This document shows, one piece after another, positions 1 through 5,536 of a DNA stretch of 6,200 bases; the first letter of the stretch is position 1, and each line of letters begins with the position of its first letter. The notes beneath the pieces are model-generated. The model saw only the letters and a program-made list of their open reading frames with translations, was not told where the DNA came from and ran no database searches. A program made the translations under genes and the position numbers. Location: assembly GCA_012511845.1 (NCBI GenBank), contig JAAZFF010000218.1, positions 1-6,200 on the forward strand, in the 5' to 3' direction. This DNA is from Lentisphaerota bacterium (GTDB lineage: Bacteria; Verrucomicrobiota; Kiritimatiellia; RFP12; UBA3636).

Positions 1-190
1 TGCAAACCATCCTTCGAAGAAGTCACCGAGCGAAGCGAGGTTACCCTTGAAGATACAGGGCTGTAACTTTGCAAACCATCCTTCGAAGTAGTCACCGAGC
101 GAAGCGAGGTTACCCTTGTAAGATACAGGGCTGTAACTTTGCAAACCATCCTTCGAAGAAGTCACCGAGCGAAGCGAGGTTACCCTTGAA
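1..190. repeat. Tandem array of a ~70-bp repeat (2 full copies and 1 partial)
   Basis: Three head-to-tail copies are visible: 1-69 (69 bp), 70-139 (70 bp) and 140-190 (51 bp, cut short). Each starts TGCAAACCATCCTTCGAAG, continues through CACCGAGCGAAGCGAGG and, in full copies, ends GGGCTGTAACTT. Copies 1 and 2 differ by one substitution (A to T at 89) and a changed TTGA/TTGTA that adds one base near 118-120. Copy 3 matches copy 1 through its first 51 bases; if a 4-base gap (GATA) is allowed the match runs on to 194. The window opens exactly at a unit boundary, so the array may continue to the left and the true copy number is unknown. Each unit contains the palindrome CTTCGAAG. One long reading frame crosses the array, but the 69/70-bp unit lengths put neighbouring copies in different frames, so this does not look like a repeated protein segment. 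Function is unknown: a dispersed intergenic element, a leader structure or a protein-binding array are all possible. Confidence 0.93.
40..67 (+). other. Predicted hairpin in repeat copy 1
   Basis: GTTAC at 40-44 pairs with GTAAC at 63-67. After a 2-base bulge (61-62), CC at 45-46 pairs with GG at 59-60, and TT at 47-48 can pair with AG at 57-58 (one G-U pair), leaving an 8-base loop. The same stem is present in copy 2 (109-113 with 133-137), where the extra base falls in the loop. Copy 3 has the left arm (179-183) but lacks the right arm. There is no following T-run, so this is not a typical terminator. Pairing was done by eye, with no energy calculation. Confidence 0.45.
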
Positions 191-191
191 C

Positions 192-196
192 AGGAA
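192..196 (+). promoter_or_regulatory. Ribosome binding site setting the hydrolase start
   Basis: AGGAA lies 7 bases before the ATG at 204. It supports that ATG over the TTG at 69, which would place 45 codons of repeat DNA in front of a good signal peptide. The CAGG at 191-194 matches the CAGG that follows GATA in copy 1 of the upstream repeat, so the site may itself descend from a decayed repeat copy. Confidence 0.6.
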
Positions 197-203
197 ATTG
201 AAA

Positions 204-2996
204 ATGAAATTTAAAGCCTTGCTGAATTATGTATGTGTTTTAGTAATATCTTCCCCGCTGTATTTCTGCAATGCGGCAGTAAATGCCGATATGAAGGTCG
301 ACTGGCGGGGGCTTGTCGAAATCCCCGGCGTACTGCGTGAGAACAGTGATCATCATTGGGGCGCACTCAATCTGATAGCTTTCGGACCTGGTTGGGGGTA
401 CAGTGCACAGGATTATGCTCTCAAAGAAATACAGAAAGGCGGTAATTCACTGTCGGGTAATCTGCAGGTTCCCGGCACAAAGGCAGTTTTGCGCGAAACG
501 TGGCAGTTGAATACAACGCGTCCTGATGGTTCGCAGGCGGGTAAATTTACATGGCATCTGCGCCATCCGGAAGGAAAGTCCCTGAACATGGAGCAGGCTT
601 TCATAAAAATGGCACTTGGAGTAAAGGACTTTGCAGGAGCCGCTGTAACTACAGACAAGGGTGCATCATTGAAACTTCCTGCAGAAGCCGGGGATCATAA
701 CATTATGAGTGCCTGGGGATGCAAAGAGCTCAAGATAGAAGGAGTAAACGCTAAAGGTAAACGTATCGTATTTCGAGTTACAGGTGAAAATCTCGGCTTC
801 GAACTTGTCGACGCCAGAAAAGAAAATAATGGAAATGGTCCCACAGCGTATTGGGTAAAACTCCACATCCAGGGTGTCAAAGAAAAGAGCGAGTCATCAG
901 TTACAGCCTGGGTATCTGCTGTTTACCCTGATGAAGAGCCACCTCCACCACCACCTGTGTATACTACCGGGGCAAATGATGACTGGATCGAGTTCCCGTT
1001 TACGCCGAAAGTCACAGAAGGCACAATACTCGATTTTTCATTTATGAACAGGAATAACGGACCTGCCGGAAAGTATGGCAGAGTATTAGCCGATTCGAAT
1101 GGCAACTATGTTTTTGAGAAAACTGGCAAACGCGTAAAGTTTTCCGGTGCCAACCTATGTTATACAGCCAACCTGATGGAACATGAGGAGAGCGAGGAGC
1201 TTGTCAGAGATTTCCTGAAAATGGGATATAATGCCGTACGCTTTCACCATACCGATGTAACGACGATGAAGGGCGGTTGGCATGATTTCTGGAATAAAAC
1301 AACACGCGGGGAAATAGACCCCGTACAAATGGATAAACTCGATTATCTGTTTGCCGCCATGAAGAAAGCGGGGATGTACATTACAATAGACCTGTATGCA
1401 ATGGGCGCAATGGGCAGCATGGCAGGCAGGGAAAAGGTGTTCGGCGAAATCAAGGCGCTCGTACCAATAAATGATGAGGCGTTCGAAGTTTGGAAAACAA
1501 GCGCACTGGAATGGATGAACCACGTCAACCCGTATACGGGGCTTGCCTGGAAAGACGATCCGGCACTCGTGGCGATTTGTCCTCTCAACGAGGATTCCAT
1601 CGCAAGCTGCTGGCAGAACGCAAGAGATGAATACGATGCTGCATTTGCCGAATGGAAGAAGGGAAGGGAAAATTCCGGTCGTACGGAGAAGCAGCTCCGG
1701 GCAGAGTTTCTTGTAGAAGTAAAAGTGGCATCAAACAAAAAGATTAAAGAGTTTTTCCTGAAAAATGGAATTCATGCGCTTATGACCGGTTCGAACTGGT
1801 GGACTACAATGCCACAGACTTTCGAACGCGATTCACTTGATGTGGTGGATAATCATCAATACGCCGATCACCCGCAACCCGGCTTTCATGTTTTGCCATG
1901 CAGGATTAATCATAAAACAACAATTAAGGAGGGAAATCCTACATACATGGTTCCCGTGATGATGGCAGCAACGCGGATATGGGGAAAACCTTTCGTCTGT
2001 ACTGAATGGAATTTCTGCTTCCCTAACCGCCACCGTGCAGAGGCAGGGTTAATGATGGGTGCCATAGCAGGTATGCAGGACTGGGATGCCATGTACCGCT
2101 TCTCCTGGGCTCATGATGCGAATGAAGTCCGCAAGGTGCCGCATCCGATCAGTGGATTCAATATCGTAACCGATCCTGTCGGACTCCTTTCAGAGCGACT
2201 CTTTGTCCTGCTTTTTGGACGTGGTGACATGGAGCCGGCACTCAAAAAGTACGCATACGGCGTATCAATGAAAGAAGCCACAGAGCAGGGTCCCGGAAAT
2301 ATGTGGAGTGAAGGGCTTTTCCCGCACAACTTCAATGCGCTGGCACTCGAATCACAGATCGGTTCCGTAGTGATGGATAAGGGAAGACCGGTAACGGGCA
2401 AGTTTAATGCCGTAGTGGCAGGTGAAAAACCGGCTGATGAGAGTCTGCTCGGCGGGAATGTGTTTACTACTAAAGCTGAGTTGAAATCTTATCAGTCGAG
2501 AGATAAGCAGTACGTTGCTGATAACGGCAAATTCCGTCTGGATGGTAAAACCGGTACGGCTGCGGTTGATACGGATCTGACCGATGCAATTGTTCGTCAG
2601 GCGGGGGATGATGCCGTTGTTGCCGGGGCACTCAGTGTTTCCAAGGTTACTACATTTGCATCAATTTCTGCTTCATCAATGGATAACAAGCGCCTTGAAG
2701 ATTCGAAGCGTATCCTCATAATGCACATTACTGATGTAAATAATACGGGGATGATTTTTTCTGATAAGGGTCATTCAAATATGGAGAAGCAGGGGAACCT
2801 GCCTTATCTTGTTAAAAAAGGCTCTGCAAATATAAAGTTGCAAAATTCAAATCCAGGGCTTCGTGTTTACGCACTCAACTCTGATGGCACGCGCAGGAAC
2901 AATGCAGTTCCTTCGGAATATAGCGATGGAGCGTATTCTTTCAGGGTTGCACTGGAAGGAACGGTGCCGACGATGCTTTATGAATTGGCTGAGTAG
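204..2996 (+). CDS. Secreted GH-A-type glycoside hydrolase with extra N-terminal domain
   Basis: 930 residues from the ATG at 204, chosen for its AGGAA site and the signal peptide beginning MKFKALLNYV. The signal has a hydrophobic core at ~9-22 and likely cleavage near Ala24-Ala25, so the product is exported. Residues ~30-242 form a domain I do not recognise, probably beta-rich, ending in an acidic stretch and six prolines (246-251). Residues ~260-318 resemble the beta segment that precedes the barrel in many PVC and Bacteroidetes hydrolases (PAGKYG at 287-292, VKFSGANL at 311-318). The barrel follows: GYNAVRFHH at 341-349, the acid/base motif LNED with Glu463, DNHQY at 550-554, and the nucleophile segment FVCTEWNF with Glu601. 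The Asn-Glu pair and a second Glu 138 residues later are the GH-A clan signature. The C-terminal ~200 residues look like an all-beta domain (ILIMHITDVNNTGM at 837-850). Linkage, substrate and CAZy family cannot be assigned. No promoter was convincing upstream. Confidence 0.88.
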   Translation: MKFKALLNYVCVLVISSPLYFCNAAVNADMKVDWRGLVEIPGVLRENSDHHWGALNLIAFGPGWGYSAQDYALKEIQKGGNSLSGNLQVPGTKAVLRETWQLNTTRPDGSQAGKFTWHLRHPEGKSLNMEQAFIKMALGVKDFAGAAVTTDKGASLKLPAEAGDHNIMSAWGCKELKIEGVNAKGKRIVFRVTGENLGFELVDARKENNGNGPTAYWVKLHIQGVKEKSESSVTAWVSAVYPDEEPPPPPPVYTTGANDDWIEFPFTPKVTEGTILDFSFMNRNNGPAGKYGRVLADSNGNYVFEKTGKRVKFSGANLCYTANLMEHEESEELVRDFLKMGYNAVRFHHTDVTTMKGGWHDFWNKTTRGEIDPVQMDKLDYLFAAMKKAGMYITIDLYAMGAMGSMAGREKVFGEIKALVPINDEAFEVWKTSALEWMNHVNPYTGLAWKDDPALVAICPLNEDSIASCWQNARDEYDAAFAEWKKGRENSGRTEKQLRAEFLVEVKVASNKKIKEFFLKNGIHALMTGSNWWTTMPQTFERDSLDVVDNHQYADHPQPGFHVLPCRINHKTTIKEGNPTYMVPVMMAATRIWGKPFVCTEWNFCFPNRHRAEAGLMMGAIAGMQDWDAMYRFSWAHDANEVRKVPHPISGFNIVTDPVGLLSERLFVLLFGRGDMEPALKKYAYGVSMKEATEQGPGNMWSEGLFPHNFNALALESQIGSVVMDKGRPVTGKFNAVVAGEKPADESLLGGNVFTTKAELKSYQSRDKQYVADNGKFRLDGKTGTAAVDTDLTDAIVRQAGDDAVVAGALSVSKVTTFASISASSMDNKRLEDSKRILIMHITDVNNTGMIFSDKGHSNMEKQGNLPYLVKKGSANIKLQNSNPGLRVYALNSDGTRRNNAVPSEYSDGAYSFRVALEGTVPTMLYELAE

Positions 2997-3021
2997 TTTG
3001 CGCAGATATCTCACGCCGAGC

Positions 3022-3037
3022 CACAGAGAACGCAGAG
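3022..3037. repeat. CACAGAG-type short repeat piece
   Basis: CACAGAGAACGCAGAG is two related 7-mers (CACAGAG, CGCAGAG) separated by two bases. It resembles a short-period intergenic repeat I associate with large environmental bacterial genomes, but with only two units the call is weak. Confidence 0.3.
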
Positions 3038-3131
3038 GCTGGAGGGCGAATGTCCTTATGAGCCGTAGTTGCCAGGCAGTCTCAATCGGGTCAATAAGGT
3101 CGTCTGATTGCCTTGGCGTGCATGTTTGTGT

Positions 3132-3159
3132 GACTCGGGATTCGGGACTCCGGACTCGG
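3132..3159. repeat. Four tandem 7-bp units, consensus GACTCGG
   Basis: Four consecutive 7-mers in perfect phase at 3132, 3139, 3146 and 3153. The first and last are GACTCGG, the second has T for C at its third base, and the third has C for G at its sixth. No coding frame uses it. It resembles a GGACTCGG-type low-complexity intergenic repeat; function unknown. Confidence 0.75.
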
Positions 3160-3310
3160 AGTGCTGACACTGAGACTACGGTGCGATTGCTGAGCCAAGT
3201 AGAGACGGCTCTTCTGCCTTCCTCCGCTAACTACGCCGGGACAAGCCAAGCGGTCTGCTGTTTTGCGGCGGTTTGCGGAGAAACACGCCCTACCTTGCAC
3301 CGCAGACACG

Positions 3311-3380
3311 GACAAACACGGACAAACACAGACAATCATGGACAAACACAGACAAACACGGATAAACACGGACAGGCAGG
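3311..3380. repeat. Seven tandem 10-bp units, consensus GACAAACACG
   Basis: Decamers start at 3311, 3321, 3331, 3341, 3351, 3361 and 3371. The 3311 and 3351 units are identical; 3321 and 3341 end in A; 3331 is GACAATCATG; 3361 is GATAAACACG; the last is degenerate (GACAGGCAGG). A partial match (CAGACACG, 3303-3310) precedes the array. Its translation is a repeated Thr-Asn-Thr-Asp type string, a familiar cause of false open reading frames, and nothing here suggests it is expressed. The strict 10-bp period is close to one helical turn. Function unknown. Confidence 0.9.
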
Positions 3381-3432
3381 ACAGTTTTACAGCCTTCAGC
3401 GCCCAAGAACTGCCCACTATCCACTGATCACT

Positions 3433-3449
3433 GCCTGGCTTGTCCAGGC
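3433..3449 (-). other. Perfect 6-bp inverted repeat directly after the isomerase stop
   Basis: GCCTGG (3433-3438) and CCAGGC (3444-3449) enclose a 5-base loop. Read on the minus strand, the hairpin begins at the base right after the isomerase stop codon (TAA, 3452-3450). The stem is GC-rich but no T-run follows on either strand. It could protect the mRNA 3' end, help termination weakly, or be part of the repeat mosaic. Confidence 0.4.
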
Positions 3450-4445
3450 TTATGAGTTGGCGAACTGTGCGTCGAATGCGATATTGCTTCGCTCAAAATC
3501 TATTTTTCTAACGAATTCCACAGACTCGCGGGCTCCATGGAAGCGTTCCATACGGGAGTCTTCCCATTCCACAGATAGAGGTCCTGTGTAGTTTATGTCA
3601 TTAAGTGCCACTATGATTCGTTCGAAGTCGACGTCGCCATGACCGGGTGATCTGAAGTCCCAATAGCGTCTCGGATCTGCAAATTCGGTATGACCGCCAA
3701 ATACACCTACTGTTCCATCGCCTTTACCCCACCATACATCTTTAACGTGGGCATGGAAAATCCTGTCTGCAAACGTATAGATGAATTTGACGTAGTCAAC
3801 GCCCTGATAGGCGAAGTGTGAAGGGTCGTAATTGAATCCAAACGCAGGGTGATAGTCGATAGCTTCGAGAGTACGCTCAGCTGAAGCGATATCGAATGCA
3901 ATTTCTGTCGGGTGTACTTCGAGTGCAAATTTGACATCGTTTTCACCAAAGACGTCAAGGATTGGAATCATGATTTCAGCAAATTCCTTGAAGCCGTTCT
4001 CGATCATTCCCGGAAGCAGCGGTGGAAAAGAATATAGCAGATGCCAAATCGGTGAGCCTGTGAATGATGTAACTACCTTGACTCCGAAATTTGCTGCTGC
4101 CCTTGCTGCATCCATCTGGTGCTTTGCCGCCCATTTCGCCATCGCAGGGTAGTCACCCTTGAGTTCGGCAGGTGCGAATGGTTCGTGGCGTTCGTCCAGG
4201 CGGTCGCATGTAAGCTGCCCGGACATGTGGTTTGAAATGGCAAAGCAATCAAGACCGCAGGATTCGAGAAATTCGCGCTTATCATCGCAATATGCTTTGC
4301 TTTCGGCTGCTTTATCAATATCGAAATGGTCTCCCCATGAAGCCAGTTCCAAGCCGTCATATCCAATTGATTTCATTTTTGGTGCCAATTCCGCAAGCGG
4401 CAGGTCTGCCCATTGTCCGGTAAATATAGTTACTTTGCGTGCCAT
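3450..4445 (-). CDS. Sugar phosphate isomerase/epimerase (xylose isomerase-like TIM barrel)
   Basis: 331 residues, cytoplasmic, no signal peptide. The ATG at 4445 is preceded by AGGAG (4457-4453) with a 7-base gap. The protein starts on the first barrel strand (KVTIFTGQWADLPL) followed by GYDGLEL (28-34), as in the AP-endonuclease-2/xylose isomerase-like superfamily. Candidate divalent-metal ligands are in the expected order: Glu176 (LEVHP), Asp207 (NYDPSHF), His233 (HAHVKD) and Glu293 (VEWED). The family interconverts ketoses and aldoses or epimerises sugars and cyclitols; length is near the usual 270-340. The insertion at ~237-268, rich in Trp, Gly and His, probably covers the active site. 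Substrate cannot be read from the sequence. It is convergent with the hydrolase and divergent from the radical SAM gene, so it is probably its own transcript, though a shared role in carbohydrate use is likely. Confidence 0.92.
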   Translation of the reverse strand: MARKVTIFTGQWADLPLAELAPKMKSIGYDGLELASWGDHFDIDKAAESKAYCDDKREFLESCGLDCFAISNHMSGQLTCDRLDERHEPFAPAELKGDYPAMAKWAAKHQMDAARAAANFGVKVVTSFTGSPIWHLLYSFPPLLPGMIENGFKEFAEIMIPILDVFGENDVKFALEVHPTEIAFDIASAERTLEAIDYHPAFGFNYDPSHFAYQGVDYVKFIYTFADRIFHAHVKDVWWGKGDGTVGVFGGHTEFADPRRYWDFRSPGHGDVDFERIIVALNDINYTGPLSVEWEDSRMERFHGARESVEFVRKIDFERSNIAFDAQFANS

Positions 4446-4464
4446 TTATTTTCTCCTGGGTGTT

Positions 4465-4491
4465 GATTACGCTAATTTCGCTGATACTAAT
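4465..4491. repeat. Three degenerate 9-bp units in the isomerase leader
   Basis: Consecutive 9-mers GATTACGCT (4465), AATTTCGCT (4474) and GATACTAAT (4483). The first two match at 6 of 9 positions and the third is weaker. It resembles a GATTACGCT-type intergenic short repeat. It lies between the predicted isomerase promoter and its ribosome binding site, so it would be part of the untranslated leader. Confidence 0.4.
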
Positions 4492-4506
4492 GGTTTATCG
4501 GGCACA

Positions 4507-4535
4507 ATTTTATACGATTGGTCAGTTTTTCGCAA
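4507..4535 (-). promoter_or_regulatory. Predicted sigma70-type promoter for the isomerase gene
   Basis: On the minus strand, TTGCGA (4535-4530) and TAAAAT (4512-4507) are separated by 17 bases; TAAAAT matches the -10 consensus at 5 of 6 positions and TTGCGA the -35 at 4 of 6. Transcription would start near 4500, giving a leader of roughly 55 bases. Confidence 0.45.
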
Positions 4536-4543
4536 GTTAATCA

Positions 4544-4572
4544 TTGAATTTCTTGAGGAATAGCTATATATT
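4544..4572 (+). promoter_or_regulatory. Predicted sigma70-type promoter for the radical SAM gene
   Basis: TTGAAT (4544-4549) and TATATT (4567-4572) are 17 bases apart, matching the consensus at 4 and 5 of 6 positions. It is back to back with the isomerase promoter, 8 bases away. If used, the transcript starts near 4579, so translation must begin further on, which favours the TTG at 4622. Confidence 0.4.
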
Positions 4573-4621
4573 AAGCAACTGTAAATTTTATGTATTAAAG
4601 TTCAGAAAGGCACACTTTAAA

Positions 4622-5518
4622 TTGTCAGCGCAGGTTCACAATAACAGAAAGGCTAGATTCTTCAATCATCTTGATGGAGGCGTAGTAGAATGCAGGCTAT
4701 GTCCCAGGCGTTGCCGTATAAAACCGGGTGAGTGGGGGAAATGTCTTGCGCGTATAAACATAGACGGTGAGTTGATTGCTGCGACGTATGGTCATCCTGC
4801 TGCCATGCAGGTAGATCCGATTGAAAAAAAACCGTTTTTGTGGTTTATGCCGGGCAGTAAAACTTTTTCGATAGGTACTTACGGCTGCAATCTATCGTGC
4901 CAATTTTGTCAGAATGAAGAGTTGTCCAGGAATGCAGCTGAGAATGACGGGCATGTTGTGCCTTTCATATCTCCTCCGGAGGTTATAAGCCTCGCACGTG
5001 AGTACGGTTGCAGCTCTGTGGCATTTACTTATAATGAGCCGACGGTTTTCATAGAATACGCTATGGATATTGCGAAATTAGCGAAAGAATCGGGCTTGCG
5101 TACTGTACTTGTAACAAACGGTTACATTAATGCAGAGCCTCGTGCGGAGTTTTACAAGCTGATGGACGCAGCCAACATAGATTTGAAGGCGTTTTCTGAA
5201 TTTTTCTACAATTCACTTTGCGGCGGTTCTCTTGCGCCTGTTCTTGAGAGTTGCCGTTATTACAAGAAAACTGTGGAAGGGCACCTGGAGATTACAAATC
5301 TTCTGATACCGGGGCGCAATGATTCTCCTGAAATGATTGAGGAGTTGCTCAAATGGGTAAAAGGCGAACTAGGTCTTGACACTCCCATACATTTTTCCGC
5401 TTATTATCCGACAGGCTCTTTTCAGGAACCGGCAACACCGGCTGAGACGCTTTACATGGCGGAAGGGATTGCGCGTCGTATTGGTTTTTCAAGAGTTCAT
5501 TTGGGTAATTTGCGATAA
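4622..5518 (+). CDS. amrS: AmmeMemoRadiSam system radical SAM enzyme, short form
   Basis: 298 residues from the TTG at 4622, preceded by AGAAAGG with an 11-base gap. The frame is open back to a TTG at 4544 (324 residues), but those extra residues are AT-rich intergenic sequence overlapping a likely promoter, and the conserved part begins at RKARFF. Seen: an N-terminal cysteine cluster CRLCPRRC (C24, C27, C31) plus C41; DPIEKKPF (65-72); the radical SAM motif GCNLSCQFC with C89, C93 and C96 for the 4Fe-4S cluster; FTYNEPTVF (135-143); VTNGYIN (164-170); DLKAF (187-191). These tags place it in the AmmeMemoRadiSam family, related to pyruvate formate-lyase activating enzymes; the reaction is not known to me. 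The protein ends at RVHLGNLR, where relatives usually continue about 30-40 residues with a Cys-x-x-Cys tail. Two stop codons in a row (TAA TAA) end it, and the next gene follows after 18 bases. Memo and AMMECR1 partners are not in view. Confidence 0.9.
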   Translation: MSAQVHNNRKARFFNHLDGGVVECRLCPRRCRIKPGEWGKCLARINIDGELIAATYGHPAAMQVDPIEKKPFLWFMPGSKTFSIGTYGCNLSCQFCQNEELSRNAAENDGHVVPFISPPEVISLAREYGCSSVAFTYNEPTVFIEYAMDIAKLAKESGLRTVLVTNGYINAEPRAEFYKLMDAANIDLKAFSEFFYNSLCGGSLAPVLESCRYYKKTVEGHLEITNLLIPGRNDSPEMIEELLKWVKGELGLDTPIHFSAYYPTGSFQEPATPAETLYMAEGIARRIGFSRVHLGNLR

Positions 5519-5536
5519 TAACGAGAAAGGATAAAT

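Larger units (their letters stand above)
2997..3449. other. Non-coding convergent spacer built largely of short repeats
   Basis: 453 bp separate the stop codons of the hydrolase (+) and the isomerase (-). No frame here looks coding: the open frames that cross it run antisense to or out of frame with both neighbours and translate the tandem repeats. It contains a 7-bp array (3132-3159), a 10-bp array (3311-3380), a TTTGCGG pair 10 bp apart (3262-3268, 3272-3278), a CACAGAGAACGCAGAG-type piece (3022-3037) and an ATCCACTGATCACTG-type piece (3419-3433). I saw no hairpin with a T-run that would serve as a standard terminator for either gene. Confidence 0.75.

Noticed and set aside
47..75. A promoter inside the repeat (TTGAAG, 17 bases, TGCAAA)
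   Set aside because: The -10 part matches the consensus poorly and would have to work across repeat copies; evidence is too thin.
1..190. A CRISPR array
   Set aside because: The copies are direct head-to-tail with no unique spacers between them, and no cas gene is present.
69..203. A longer hydrolase start at the TTG at 69, adding 45 codons across the repeat
   Set aside because: The added codons translate repeat DNA in two different frames, no ribosome binding site precedes the TTG, and the ATG at 204 has one and opens a good signal peptide.
263..272. A lipoprotein signal at Cys22 of the hydrolase (LYFC)
   Set aside because: Phe at the position before Cys does not fit the lipobox; ordinary signal peptidase cleavage near Ala24 fits better.
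3063..3199. Short complementary pairs such as CCGTAGT (3063) with ACTACGG (3175)
   Set aside because: The pairs are only 6-7 bp, over 80 bp apart and not nested as a hairpin would need, so they are probably chance.
2863..3591. A 242-codon open frame on the plus strand
   Set aside because: It overlaps the hydrolase end in another frame, runs antisense to the isomerase end, and much of its middle is the 10-bp repeat array. Two minus-strand open frames in 2847-3417 were rejected for the same reasons.
4544..4621. The longer radical SAM start at the TTG at 4544
   Set aside because: No ribosome binding site precedes it, the extra residues lack family similarity, and the stretch overlaps a likely promoter. 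It cannot be fully excluded.
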